The translations under genes and the position numbers were made by a program. From the NCBI GenBank assembly GCA_002452335.1, contig DKFJ01000012.1, forward strand, positions 1-64,000: a DNA stretch of 64,000 nt. The letters are read 5' to 3'. Of this stretch, positions 1 to 9,274 are shown piece by piece; within the stretch, counting starts at the first letter, position 1, and each line of letters starts with the position of its first letter. The notes below the pieces were generated by a model. It did not search any database, was not told the DNA's origin, and saw only the letters and a program-made list of their open reading frames with translations. Source of the DNA: Deferribacteraceae bacterium UBA6799. Lineage in GTDB: Bacteria; Chrysiogenota; Deferribacteres; Deferribacterales; Geovibrionaceae.

Positions 1-911
1 GCAGTGAACTTTTGTAATGTCCATCCTGTAATATTACCTGTATTTCTAAGCTGCCTGTGCGGCAGTGAACAACAATATAGTAATAATAATTTTCTTTTTG
101 TTTTTCTAAGCTGCCTGTGCGGCAGTGAACGATATAAATCAATGATGACTTTGAAGTGATAGTTTCTAAGCTGCCTGTGCGGCAGTGAACGGCTCTCTCG
201 TCCGCACTCTGGGTATCCAGAATTTCTAAGCTGCCTGTGCGGCAGTGAACTGCCCGAGAGGCCTTTCAAAATCGCAGTACAATTTCTAAGCTGCCTGTGC
301 GGCAGTGAACGTGCGTCTGTGAACCCCGCATAGTTCGGGTTCTTTCTAAGCTGCCTGTGCGGCAGTGAACGTAGTCTGCCAGATTTTCTTTGATTATCTT
401 CATTTCTAAGCTGCCTGTGCGGCAGTGAACCGTGAGCTTGACCATGCCGCCGATGCTCTGGCTTTCTAAGCTGCCTGTGCGGCAGTGAACACTCCATCTC
501 GTCCAGCTGGAACGTACCGCAGTTTCTAAGCTGCCTGTGCGGCAGTGAACCCGCGGACATAACGCCCGAAACCTTCTTAACATTTCTAAGCTGCCTGTGC
601 GGCAGTGAACCTACGACTGGCTGGGGCATGGGATATACTTTTTTTCTAAGCTGCCTGTGCGGCAGTGAACGCCTCGGTGAATATTTTGTATTTCAGCAGA
701 TCTTTCTAAGCTGCCTGTGCGGCAGTGAACGATTTCTTTTCCCAGTCTCCGCCGGTCATGTTTTTCTAAGCTGCCTGTGCGGCAGTGAACCTCCATATTC
801 AGCAGTCCTTTGGTAAGCTTCAGTTTCTAAGCTGCCTGTGCGGCAGTGAACTGAAAAAATCTCAGTGCCTCAACTCGGCAATATTTCTAAGCTGCCTGTG
901 CGGCAGTGAAC
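1..911 (-). CRISPR. CRISPR array 1, type I-F, incomplete at left edge
   Basis: Fifteen complete 28-bp repeats begin at 43 and recur every 60-61 bp to 884-911; the last nine bases of a sixteenth occupy 1-9, so the array continues outside the window. In the transcribed direction (minus strand) the repeat begins GTTCACTGCC, has loop GCACA, and closes with GGCAGCTTAGAAA. CTGCC/GGCAG forms the 5-bp stem that Cas6f cuts in this family. Spacers are 32 bp, with 33 bp at 10-42 and 791-823. All complete repeats are identical by eye. The AT-rich leader with a conserved core lies on the right (912 onward), so the newest spacers are next to 911. The array lies 128 bp downstream of cas6f in the same direction, so operon read-through could also feed it. 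Confidence 0.98.
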
Positions 912-974
912 TAGAGACATTATCACACAAACGTCTGCTCTCTAACAATTATCATGGTTTTTTATTCAAAAACC
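912..974 (-). promoter_or_regulatory. Leader core and putative promoter of CRISPR array 1
   Basis: Read on the minus strand, this block aligns without gaps to 9212-9274 in front of array 2. Shared stretches include GGTTTTTG, ATGATA, GAGCAGA, TTTGTG and GATAATG. A -35-like TTGTTA (943-948) and a -10-like GATAAT (919-924) are 18 bp apart. The -10 ends 7 bp before the first repeat, so transcription would start at or just inside the repeat. The layout is identical in the other leader. Promoter activity is inferred; the conservation is seen directly. Confidence 0.75.
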
Positions 975-1039
975 ATTTTTAATACCAACACACCATCTTG
1001 CTGATATAAAAAGATTAATATACAGCCAGAAAAAAAGGA

Positions 1040-1591
1040 TCAGAAAATAGGTACCGTTGCACTGCCGCTTAAACCATATGCGCTGAATTCTCCCTTACGG
1101 CTTTCATCACACATTTTCTGGCTGACATACAAACGGAATTTCTGTCCTGTGCTTCTGCTGTGCAATGATATAAACGGAAGGTTCAGGGTCTCTGCGGCGG
1201 TGTCGGGAATATCATTCACCGCCTGTTCCTCCGAAATACCGTGGCGTTTCATCCGCCTGCGCCTGAGCCTCTCCACGTTGCTCTTTGCCTGCACACGGGT
1301 GACGTTGCCGCTGCCGGCACCAGCAGGAACTTCCATAATCCTGCCGACCTGCGCATAATCACGCATAGCATTAAAAAAACGATGCGCAGCCACAGACTCA
1401 AGAGCTTCTTTGCTGCCGTGCAAACGCAAAACATCTCCCAGTGTTTTTGATATTTCTGGGAAACTGACCCCAACGTCCGTTCTTTTCTGCTCTGCCAGAA
1501 TAAGGTGCATTTTTTCAAAAAGCGTATTCAACAGCACCTGCGAAGGGATTTCCGGATTTTTCCAAACCCTTATATCTATATAGTACCGCAT
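1040..1591 (-). CDS. cas6f: CRISPR endoribonuclease Cas6f (Csy4)
   Basis: Processes the I-F precursor crRNA by binding the repeat hairpin and cutting at its 3' base, then stays bound as the crRNA 3' cap of the Csy surveillance complex. The protein is 183 aa, against about 187 aa for the Pseudomonas aeruginosa protein. It shows the family start (MRYYIDIR), the general-base His29 in FEKMHL, the arginine-rich helix SNVERLRRRRMKRHG that grips the stem, and the conserved STGQKFRLYV strand near the C-terminus. The ATG lies 3 bp after the cas7f stop, with AAGGAG six bases upstream. It is the last gene of the cas operon and sits next to array 1. Confidence 0.97.
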   Translation of the reverse strand: MRYYIDIRVWKNPEIPSQVLLNTLFEKMHLILAEQKRTDVGVSFPEISKTLGDVLRLHGSKEALESVAAHRFFNAMRDYAQVGRIMEVPAGAGSGNVTRVQAKSNVERLRRRRMKRHGISEEQAVNDIPDTAAETLNLPFISLHSRSTGQKFRLYVSQKMCDESRKGEFSAYGLSGSATVPIF

Positions 1592-1594
1592 GGA

Positions 1595-2620
1595 TTACTC
1601 CTTTTCTGAATTGCCGAATACTCCGCCTCTGACAAAAACAGCCATGACAAAATGCTGATGGTTCACATCAGGTTTTTTATCCCTCAAAATCCAGCCGTCC
1701 AGAAGATTATAAAAATCTGTCTTATCCTTTGGCTGGCGGTATGCGCAACCAAGCGATGTCACAGAACCATACGGCTCTACCGCTATGGGTGATTCCGGAA
1801 AATCTGTATACCATGTGTCGATTGTCCTTACAGCATTTCCGATCTTCTGAGAGTGCATTGCCGCTACATTGCCAACCTGATAAAGTGTTTTGCTTTTGCT
1901 TCCTTTGCCGGATTCTTTAGTCATAATCAATTCCTGAGACGGAAAAACTTCCTGTCCCCAACCAATTCTGACATATGCAAAAACGTCCAGCAGGACAAAA
2001 CCGCTGCCGGAAAGACCTTCACAAATGACGTCACCGAGAGATGAAACATTCTTGTCTTCCTGAAAATCCACCAGAGGATAATCAAAACTGTTGAACTTCC
2101 ATGTTTTGCTGACCTCGCCGTCATTCATTCTGTTAACAACGACCTCCACTTCTTCGGCACCGACTCTGTTGCGCCACAAAAAGCGACCGGAGGCTATGTT
2201 ATAAGCGTATCTGTCGGAGAGCACTTTGAAACCATGCTCAGAAATATATCCGTCCACTGTCTCTTTCAGCTTGTTTCTATAAGCAGTGACATTACATGCG
2301 GACGGAATGCCTGCGCCGCCCAGAACACGCATGGAGAAATGGACACAAAGCGTATCCGCATCCGCCGGAAGTGCCGCTACATCCACTGTCTGAAGGTTCG
2401 GTTTTTCTATCATAGCGTCCAGCTTGGCGGGGTCGCTGTCTTTGCTTTTCAGCCTGTTGGATATGGTGCCTCTCACCGATTTCTCATTTATTCCTATTGT
2501 CTTCCATGATGCGGTGTTTGCCTTGTCGTCCCATTTTCCGGCTGAAAAAAGACCGTCCGAAACATCGAGTTTGCGCTCAAAAGCCAGTACTGAAGCTGTT
2601 GCAAGTTTTTCTGATGCCAT
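1595..2620 (-). CDS. cas7f: Type I-F Cascade backbone Cas7f (Csy3)
   Basis: Forms the helical backbone of the I-F surveillance complex, normally six copies along the spacer part of the crRNA. The start MASEKLATASVLAFERKL fits the family and gives 341 aa, close to the usual 342. I chose this ATG over an upstream in-frame codon at 2662 because AGGAG lies seven bases before it and the added residues look unlike the family. It follows cas5f after 17 bp in the same operon. The segment rich in MHSQKIGNAVRTID matches the conserved central region of Csy3. Confidence 0.97.
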   Translation of the reverse strand: MASEKLATASVLAFERKLDVSDGLFSAGKWDDKANTASWKTIGINEKSVRGTISNRLKSKDSDPAKLDAMIEKPNLQTVDVAALPADADTLCVHFSMRVLGGAGIPSACNVTAYRNKLKETVDGYISEHGFKVLSDRYAYNIASGRFLWRNRVGAEEVEVVVNRMNDGEVSKTWKFNSFDYPLVDFQEDKNVSSLGDVICEGLSGSGFVLLDVFAYVRIGWGQEVFPSQELIMTKESGKGSKSKTLYQVGNVAAMHSQKIGNAVRTIDTWYTDFPESPIAVEPYGSVTSLGCAYRQPKDKTDFYNLLDGWILRDKKPDVNHQHFVMAVFVRGGVFGNSEKE

Positions 2621-2637
2621 TGTATTTCTCCTATTGT

Positions 2638-3546
2638 TTAATATAATTTTTTGTGTCCGCACAGATAAACGCCTTTGTCAGGCTCTGCCTTGTGAAACCA
2701 TAGAAACTCTTCTATATTATTGATTTTGAGAGGGTTTCTCCACTCGCCCGCAGAATATGCAGTCTCCGTAAACCGAAAAGGCGTCTCCTGATCCCGTGTG
2801 TTTCTGACCTCTCCCGCTTCATACAGAGGCGATATACCCGCATAGCCCACAGGCAGAGGCACTATCCAGCCATTTTTTTCTCTGTATGTCGTCCAGACGG
2901 CTCGACCGTTTTCATCCAACACAGACGCATGTTTTAACGCTGCCAGATCGAGAAGAACATCCAGCAGGCTGACTGCGGGATTTTCAGATTTCATCTCGCT
3001 CATGCGTTCCAGCATGAGTTCTGTTCTGTCGATAAGCGCAAATCCGGGAACCAGTTTTCTGCGCAGTTTTCTGAATATTTTTTCATCGTCCTCCGCATAT
3101 TGCGACAGACTGACAATCTCGACCTTCTGCTTTTGCTGATGAACTATACTACCCCCGGCAATGCGCATTGATCCGATGAGCTGTGTTATCTCTTCCGCTG
3201 ACGGTTCCTCTCCGTATATGCCTGCTAAAATAGTGACGGTAAGGTGTGTCCTGCCCTCCTCCACTATGCCGGAAGGTTTTGTGACGTCACGATCATATAC
3301 GGGGTTGCGGGTGAGGTTGAATCTGTTTTCATATTTTCCGCCGTTCACCTGCGGTTCAAACGAATGACAGACTATGCCTGTGCCGTCCAGAACGGTCTTG
3401 TCATCCAGCCGGCGGCTCAGGGCGTGGATAAAACCAGTGAATGCGGTGGGTGCCGGAAATCCCCATGTCAGAGGACCGGATATGCTGTTTGCGTTGATTA
3501 TCCTGAGTCCGGAAATGATCAGGAGCGCATTAGGTGATTTACACAT
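2638..3546 (-). CDS. cas5f: Type I-F Cascade subunit Cas5f (Csy2)
   Basis: Binds the 5' handle of the crRNA and pairs with Cas8f at the foot of the I-F complex. The N-terminus NALLIISGLRIINANSISG followed by PLTWGFPAPTAFTGF is the signature of Csy2, and the length of about 302 aa is near normal. Two ATG codons are possible (3552 and 3546). The AAGGAGG is only three bases from the first and nine from the second, so I prefer 3546. The start overlaps the end of cas8f by 8 bp, which suggests translational coupling. Confidence 0.96.
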   Translation of the reverse strand: MCKSPNALLIISGLRIINANSISGPLTWGFPAPTAFTGFIHALSRRLDDKTVLDGTGIVCHSFEPQVNGGKYENRFNLTRNPVYDRDVTKPSGIVEEGRTHLTVTILAGIYGEEPSAEEITQLIGSMRIAGGSIVHQQKQKVEIVSLSQYAEDDEKIFRKLRRKLVPGFALIDRTELMLERMSEMKSENPAVSLLDVLLDLAALKHASVLDENGRAVWTTYREKNGWIVPLPVGYAGISPLYEAGEVRNTRDQETPFRFTETAYSAGEWRNPLKINNIEEFLWFHKAEPDKGVYLCGHKKLY

Positions 3547-4864
3547 AGACATTCGCCTCCTTTATATCCTTCAGGACTTTTTTCGCAGTCTTCACCAGCA
3601 TCAGAGAAACATCTTCCTCCGGCGGTCTTTTGTCATAACTGATTTTTTCTATCACACCGCTCAGCCATGCCGCAAAGCCGTCGGCAACATCATCGCACCA
3701 GTCGCCGCTCTCATACCTCGCAATGAGGGCTTCATCATCTGTTTGCAATGGCGGATCCAGCCACAGCTTTTCCGACATATTCAGACGACACCCGCTCTCT
3801 CGGCTCCAGCCTGGCGGTAACGTCTGATATTCCTGATAAATATCCATGAGTTCATCAGACAGCGCATCAAATTTCATTTCTATCCCGTATCTGATGTCGG
3901 CATTTTTATATGATGTTTTCAGTAGTTTCTCCAGATACCCCAGAAGCTCCATGACATGAGGTCTGCGTCCGAATTTATACTTGAATACGGACTTGTCTTT
4001 CAGAGGGCTGACAGGCTTACTGTTCCAGTTAGGCGGACAGGACGGCAGAAGAATATTTTCGCCGTGCCTAGCGCTATTATTTAGATAACTTACGTTCTGC
4101 GGTTTTGTGCCACCGTACGCAGTTATGGCTGTGCCTCTGTATTCTCTGTAGCCGTTTTCTGAGAATATGCCGTCTTTTCTGGCTTTTCTGGTCTCTGCGG
4201 CGGAATCGCGCACGTCTCTGATGTGTTCATAAACGCACTGAACAAGGCTGGTGGGAAACACAGGACTCAAAAGGTGGTAGCCGCCGTCATCCAGAGGAAA
4301 ATACACCTGTTTCATCAGAGTGTGTGAAGATGGTGATTCCATCTCTTTTATCTCCAGAAACCCGTCTATCCAGCCGTATGCTTCGTTGATATCGTCAGAC
4401 ATCGCCTTTGCCAGTTCCTCGGATCTTTCTTCCGCCAGAGCCAATATGGTTTTGCCTCGGTATTCCTGTCTTAGGAAAGCGTATATATATAGCAATGCGG
4501 CATTTCCAGAAACATCATTCTGTGTTTCGCTCACACAGTGAGTGCCGACAAAATTACGTTCCGCACAGTCTTCTGCGTTGAAATATAACATAGACGCTTT
4601 TGCCATAGGATGCGTGAATTTTGGAATATGTGTGGCTAGCGTAAGCTGTCGGGCACGTTTAGACTCCGCCGCCAGCCATTCCTGCCTTGAATATTCTGTT
4701 TCAAGGGATTCGATTTTTTTCGTAATCTCTTCAACCTTGCCGGGAGTGTCCGCTTTTGCCAGCAGTTTTTCCTGCTCTTCCAGTTTGGGCTTCAGTCGTT
4801 CACCGATAAAGAAATCGATAAACTCCCGAAGAGTTTTCTGATCATCGGATTCGGAATCGCTCAT
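3539..4864 (-). CDS. cas8f: Type I-F Cascade large subunit Cas8f (Csy1)
   Basis: Large subunit of the I-F surveillance complex; with Cas5f it recognises the PAM and recruits Cas2-3. The 441 aa product fits the Csy1 family (about 434 aa): an acidic N-terminus (MSDSESDDQKTLREFIDFF), the central LPSCPPNWNS and SYLNNSARHGENI segments, and a C-terminal helical part ending in VANVYV-like sequence. I chose 4864 over 4879 because GGAGGT lies inside the longer reading and is well spaced for this ATG. It follows cas2-3 by 26 bp and overlaps cas5f. Confidence 0.96.
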   Translation of the reverse strand: MSDSESDDQKTLREFIDFFIGERLKPKLEEQEKLLAKADTPGKVEEITKKIESLETEYSRQEWLAAESKRARQLTLATHIPKFTHPMAKASMLYFNAEDCAERNFVGTHCVSETQNDVSGNAALLYIYAFLRQEYRGKTILALAEERSEELAKAMSDDINEAYGWIDGFLEIKEMESPSSHTLMKQVYFPLDDGGYHLLSPVFPTSLVQCVYEHIRDVRDSAAETRKARKDGIFSENGYREYRGTAITAYGGTKPQNVSYLNNSARHGENILLPSCPPNWNSKPVSPLKDKSVFKYKFGRRPHVMELLGYLEKLLKTSYKNADIRYGIEMKFDALSDELMDIYQEYQTLPPGWSRESGCRLNMSEKLWLDPPLQTDDEALIARYESGDWCDDVADGFAAWLSGVIEKISYDKRPPEEDVSLMLVKTAKKVLKDIKEANVYV

Positions 4865-4890
4865 ACTCCGCACCTCCATTCATGAATTAT

Positions 4891-7800
4891 CTATTCTTCC
4901 TCTTTATATATGCCTAAATAGTTGTCAAAATACATTTTATCACCGGGTTCCAGCTCCCGCATCGTAAACCCGCCGAATTTCAGCGAACAGGCGGATGGAG
5001 TTATCTCAAGACGCTCCGCCAGCTCTTCCACAAGTTTTGTGTAGTCCAGCGATATAAAATAGTCCGCTGGCATCTCCTCTGTGTTCCATTTGATATTTCT
5101 TTCCGCTGTATCATATTTTCCATTGTCACTCATCTTCATAAACATCATTTCTTCGGTATCATCATTACACCAAAGCACATATTCCGTATCTTTATTCCCC
5201 GCTCTGAAAGGTTTTATCTTCTGCATATAAGCAGAGAGGTAATAACGGGAATCCCAGAATTTTGTAACCGGCATCACTGTTCTGCCGTCATTCCCAGTCA
5301 TAACAGCTTTCAGACGGCTATGTTCCAGATCGCCGATGTTCATATCCGGCTCCGGCTGTTCGGATTCCGTTATCCTCGGCACTGACGTAATCTTTTCATA
5401 TTGCTCTTTTTTCAGAATGGTTTTTATATCGTGTGCTTTTAATCTGAAATTTTTATCTTCGTACCCTGGTCGGTTATATGCGATACCATCTCCCTTCATC
5501 GCTCTGATGTTTTTACCGAGAATATACATATTTATAACGTCATAGGGCTGGGGTCTGTGTCTGCGTATACGTCCGGCAAGCTGGATTATGGAACGCATGG
5601 ATGAGGGTTCCGCAACCGCCCAGTCATAGTCATGGTCCCGCCCCACTTCCGCCACAGGAGAGGCAAACACCACAAATATGTGCTCTTTTTTATCAGGATA
5701 TTTTGATATTGCCCGCCTGACAATCTCATCATCCATAAAATTTCTGCCGCCTCTTTTCAGGATGCGGTCAAGGTTTTTCTCTATTTCTGAACGAAGAATC
5801 AGGGGAAAGCGTGAATGATAACAGCAGACATGAAACGCAACATCTTTATCTGCTGCTGTTTTGCAGAAATCTTTGAACAGCGTCACCAGAGGAGTTATAT
5901 TTGCTATACGCACCAGACCGATGCTGACCGAAGCGCCTGTTTTGACATCCTTGGCGCTGTTTGAATGATGCAGTTCTCTGACTGCGCTAAAAATTTTATC
6001 CGGAAGTTCAGATACGCTGTCAACGTCAAGAATAGCCGCATGCCGCCGTGAATCCGCATATATCAGTTTTTCCACTCTGGTTTTTATAAATTCAGCGTGC
6101 AGACCGGAAAACCTGTCTGAGGAGACGTCTGTCTCCGCCTTGCATGAAAACTCGTCAAACCATGCACAGACTACTTTTCTGCCGTGCTGTACGCCCCTGT
6201 TTCTATTAAACACTTCTCTGCCTGCGGAATATGCCGCAAAAAGCCCTTCCGCAATAGACGGCGTGACTGTCGCTGATGAAAAAAGTACCCGTGACCCAAG
6301 AAGTCCGGCGAAATATATCAGTCTGGTAAGGGCGTACATATCCCCGACATCGTAATCGTCCGGCTCGTCCAGAACCAGATCACCGGTAAGCAGTCTCAGC
6401 ATGGGAGCTATCTGCCGCCCGCCCGCAGTACCCTCAGACGCAGGCATGAGGTGATCTATGGTGCAGACCAGCACAGGAGCACTTACCAGCTTATCCGCTC
6501 CCTTAGTTTTCTTCAGCCATTGCCCCATGACGGTATCGTCTATTCCGCCCTCATAATAGACATGAGACCCGGCATCCAGCAGCCAGTCCGCTGACTCAGA
6601 TGACCGGAACTCATTATTCATATTGAATAATTCCCGCACAGCGGTACCGCCTGTCATCACGGCAAGCTCACTGTCGTCCAGCCCCAGCATCTCCATGTAT
6701 TCTCTGCCTGTCTGAAGTGTTAGTGTGCGCAGTCCCAGAGCGACTGAGAATCTCGCCCCTTTTTCCGGATGTGACAGGGCGTACATAATGCGTGCGTTGG
6801 CTCTGGTTTTTCCACATCCGGTGGACGCCATGTTAATGCCGAAGAAACCGCCGAGCTCCGCCGTCTCACGCACGGACAAAGCTGTCTCATAGGACTTATC
6901 CTGCCACCGGAATCTTTTGTCTTCACTCCTTTTTGCAAACTGCCGATAACCGGCAAGCCTGCCTGTGAGCGAATCTGCCATCGGCAGAGAATGCATTATG
7001 GTTCCGCACAACCTCTCCACACCGAGAAGATGCTCATCCAGCCTCTGGTTTCTATCGTCTTTGTAGGTATTCGCATACAGAGGAAAATCCTTGTCTCCTC
7101 CGGCTCTGTCTTTATCATTATGAATACCGGAATATATATGATCTGACAGCATCAGAGTCATTCTAGCCAGATTTATAACGTATGGATCGTAAAAACTCAG
7201 GTTAAATCCGTCATAAAGAGTCAAAGCTCTTTTCGCCGCTCTTGATGCCGCTTTTCTCCAGAGTGCGCTGTCGGCGGGAGTCCCTTCCGCGAATTTCCAG
7301 TAATTTTGAGATTCCAAACCTTTTAAATCAGTGCGGCACCAATCGGCTTTTATTGATTCCGGCAGAGTAAGATTGTCATTAAGCACATCGGGTACAGGCA
7401 TCCTGTGGTGAGAAATGATTAGCCAACAAACCACAGACGCCAGAGGCGGCAGGTCTTTGAAAGGATTGGCGAGTTTACTGTCAATTCTATTCATCCAGCC
7501 ATCTTCAAAGTTTTCATCCGCAAGGCGTGTAAGCCAGTCCTTATCATCCTCACCGTTGACGTATGCCAGAAACATAATTACCGAAATCCATTCGTGCCGT
7601 ATAAGGTTTTTTGTCTTTTCATTTTTTCTCAGTCTGTTCTGAAAATCGAGACAGCTTTTTCCAAAATCATGAAAAAGAGCCGAAATGCGGGCGAGCAGAG
7701 TTATCATAGCGGCTGTGTGCCAATGATTCTCGCTGTCATATTTCAGAATATCTTTTTCTGTGGTATTGGTCGGCACTGCTCCTTTCGAGTTAAAGCATGA

Positions 7801-8037
7801 AGCGTTTCCCACAATCCACATCAGTTCGGTACGGTTTTTTCCACGCACCCAGTGACACGCCACAGAGGTATTTTTCCTTGCGGATTTCTTCAGCAGTATT
7901 TTAAGCATGCTGAGCCCCTGAGATGTGATGGCGGTCTGCCATGTGCGTTCACCTGTTCTTTCGGCGAACTGGTCTATTATCCTGCGGGTTTCTTTCAGGG
8001 CATTTTTATGGCATTGGGATATTAATATTACGTTCAA
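4891..8037 (-). CDS. cas3: Cas2-Cas3 fusion nuclease-helicase, type I-F
   Basis: Degrades target DNA after Cascade recruitment and, through its Cas2 part, joins Cas1 in spacer acquisition. Residues 1 to about 95 are the Cas2-like domain (MNVILISQCHKNAL). An HD nuclease follows with ALFHDFGKS (His123-Asp124), then a superfamily 2 helicase with Walker A ASTGCGKT (about 404-411), Walker B LVLDEPD (554-560), motif III SSAT (587-590) and motif VI QLAGRIRRHR (819-828). The length of 1048 aa is normal for I-F. The start is a TTG that overlaps the cas1 TGA as TTGA; there is no nearby ATG that keeps the Cas2 domain. Confidence 0.97.
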   Translation of the reverse strand: MNVILISQCHKNALKETRRIIDQFAERTGERTWQTAITSQGLSMLKILLKKSARKNTSVACHWVRGKNRTELMWIVGNASCFNSKGAVPTNTTEKDILKYDSENHWHTAAMITLLARISALFHDFGKSCLDFQNRLRKNEKTKNLIRHEWISVIMFLAYVNGEDDKDWLTRLADENFEDGWMNRIDSKLANPFKDLPPLASVVCWLIISHHRMPVPDVLNDNLTLPESIKADWCRTDLKGLESQNYWKFAEGTPADSALWRKAASRAAKRALTLYDGFNLSFYDPYVINLARMTLMLSDHIYSGIHNDKDRAGGDKDFPLYANTYKDDRNQRLDEHLLGVERLCGTIMHSLPMADSLTGRLAGYRQFAKRSEDKRFRWQDKSYETALSVRETAELGGFFGINMASTGCGKTRANARIMYALSHPEKGARFSVALGLRTLTLQTGREYMEMLGLDDSELAVMTGGTAVRELFNMNNEFRSSESADWLLDAGSHVYYEGGIDDTVMGQWLKKTKGADKLVSAPVLVCTIDHLMPASEGTAGGRQIAPMLRLLTGDLVLDEPDDYDVGDMYALTRLIYFAGLLGSRVLFSSATVTPSIAEGLFAAYSAGREVFNRNRGVQHGRKVVCAWFDEFSCKAETDVSSDRFSGLHAEFIKTRVEKLIYADSRRHAAILDVDSVSELPDKIFSAVRELHHSNSAKDVKTGASVSIGLVRIANITPLVTLFKDFCKTAADKDVAFHVCCYHSRFPLILRSEIEKNLDRILKRGGRNFMDDEIVRRAISKYPDKKEHIFVVFASPVAEVGRDHDYDWAVAEPSSMRSIIQLAGRIRRHRPQPYDVINMYILGKNIRAMKGDGIAYNRPGYEDKNFRLKAHDIKTILKKEQYEKITSVPRITESEQPEPDMNIGDLEHSRLKAVMTGNDGRTVMPVTKFWDSRYYLSAYMQKIKPFRAGNKDTEYVLWCNDDTEEMMFMKMSDNGKYDTAERNIKWNTEEMPADYFISLDYTKLVEELAERLEITPSACSLKFGGFTMRELEPGDKMYFDNYLGIYKEEE

Positions 8038-9011
8038 TCAATCATCCCCTTAACTGTGATGGCAGTGTTCTTTATCGTATCTATCATAAAATCGAGACTT
8101 TCTGTCTGAACCAGTGCCTCTGTACATGCCTGACGAAATTCCTGTTCCGTATCTCCGTTCATAGCCGAAATAAACGCCTGCGGAAGGATGACAGCATCTT
8201 TAATCAGGTCGGCAATATCGAAGACAAGACCGCCACGCCTTGTTTTACCATGAAGAACGGCAAAACCATGAGGAAGCCCCAGCACCCATGCGGCAGTTGC
8301 CGCCAGCCCATAGGCAAGATAGTTCCCGTGATCCAGAAACCTGTTGGCAGTGTCGCTTCCGCTGCCGTTTTTTGCCCTTGTGAACTCACCGTATTTAACT
8401 GCGGAGGCAGTCAGCTTATAAAGCAGCTTTGTCAATCTTGCTTCCTCTATTAGCAGTGATTCTGTATCCGCCGCTTTTTCAATGTTCACAACAGAAGCCG
8501 ACAAAGCCTGTTCCATATGTCGTTCGTTTATATCAAAACCGCCTGCTGACGCACTTTTAAGTTTTAACCAGTTTGTCCTGACTTTTTTGATCCGCTCGGA
8601 TTGAAAAACTTTTGCCGCCGCCAGCCTCAGATCATCATGAAACCAGAATTGTGTCCATGCCTGTAAATATTCAGTCGGTCTGTATTCGGACTGGGGCGTA
8701 AACCAGACGATGTCGGTCACCTGCTCCATTGCGCTGTAAAGCGGGGTTCCGCCGCCTCCGCAGAAACCGACCATAACGCCCGCCTTTGCCAGCTCACGCA
8801 CGGCGGCCTGAGTCAGCGATGTTCCATTGCCAAGCAAAATCACCGTTGTGTTTGCTATTGGGATATTCCAGTATAGGTTCTTTTTGCCTCTTTCGGTAAC
8901 ATATTCAACCCTTCCGCCATTTACCAGTATGCGGCAGTATTCCAGATAATAAAGATTCGCACGCTTTGAATGCATAATTGTTTTCATTTCTAACGGAGTA
9001 AAACTGTTCAT
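8034..9011 (-). CDS. cas1: CRISPR integrase Cas1, type I-F
   Basis: Integrates new spacers at the leader-proximal repeat as a complex with Cas2-3. The sequence is close to I-F Cas1: LKTIMHSKRANLYYLE-like start, FCGGGGTPLYS, TPQSEYRPTEY, and the metal-binding residues Glu in LLIEEARLTK, His in VLHGKTRRGG and Asp in VFDIADLIKD. I prefer the ATG at 9011 (325 aa, family about 324), which has GGTGG close upstream, over the one at 9032, which has no ribosome-binding site and overlaps the likely transcription start. First gene of the cas operon. Confidence 0.97.
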   Translation of the reverse strand: MNSFTPLEMKTIMHSKRANLYYLEYCRILVNGGRVEYVTERGKKNLYWNIPIANTTVILLGNGTSLTQAAVRELAKAGVMVGFCGGGGTPLYSAMEQVTDIVWFTPQSEYRPTEYLQAWTQFWFHDDLRLAAAKVFQSERIKKVRTNWLKLKSASAGGFDINERHMEQALSASVVNIEKAADTESLLIEEARLTKLLYKLTASAVKYGEFTRAKNGSGSDTANRFLDHGNYLAYGLAATAAWVLGLPHGFAVLHGKTRRGGLVFDIADLIKDAVILPQAFISAMNGDTEQEFRQACTEALVQTESLDFMIDTIKNTAITVKGMID

Positions 9012-9034
9012 ACTTCCACCGTGACTATTCATAA

Positions 9035-9064
9035 TGTTATTAGAATAACACTATTAAGCGTCAG
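9035..9064 (-). promoter_or_regulatory. Putative cas operon promoter with overlapping palindrome
   Basis: TGTTATT-AG-AATAACA at 9035-9050 is a perfect 7+7 inverted repeat with a 2-bp centre. On the minus strand a -35-like CTGACG (9059-9064) and a -10-like TAATAA (9037-9042) are 16 bp apart, and the -10 lies inside the palindrome. A start near 9030 would give a short leader to the cas1 ATG at 9011. A repressor binding the palindrome would block this promoter. No regulator gene is next to it, so the binder is unknown. Confidence 0.45.
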
Positions 9065-9211
9065 ATGCTGTCGTTAATTATGATGTTATTTATGTATAGA
9101 CTTTGACTGATGATTCGAAGTTTATCCTGCGTAGTTTTTATTACCCTTTTTTCAGAATGGATTTTTTTTTATCTTTATACACCAATATGTTATGTAATAC
9201 TGAAATAAATA

Positions 9212-9274
9212 GGTTTTTGTATTGTAAACGATGATAGTTGATATTGAGCAGATATTTGTGAGATAATGAATCTA
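9212..9274 (+). promoter_or_regulatory. Leader core and putative promoter of CRISPR array 2
   Basis: Matches the array 1 leader core (minus strand of 912-974) without gaps over 63 bp. TTGATA (9238-9243) and GATAAT (9262-9267) are 18 bp apart, and the -10 ends 7 bp before the first repeat. The cas promoter lies about 150 bp away in the opposite direction, so 9012-9274 is a shared divergent control region. Confidence 0.75.

Noticed and set aside
266..982. Open frames crossing CRISPR array 1 with repeated VHCRTGSLE or FLSCLCGSE words
   Set aside because: They are translations of the 28-bp repeats in a 60-bp period; no start site or protein-like context.
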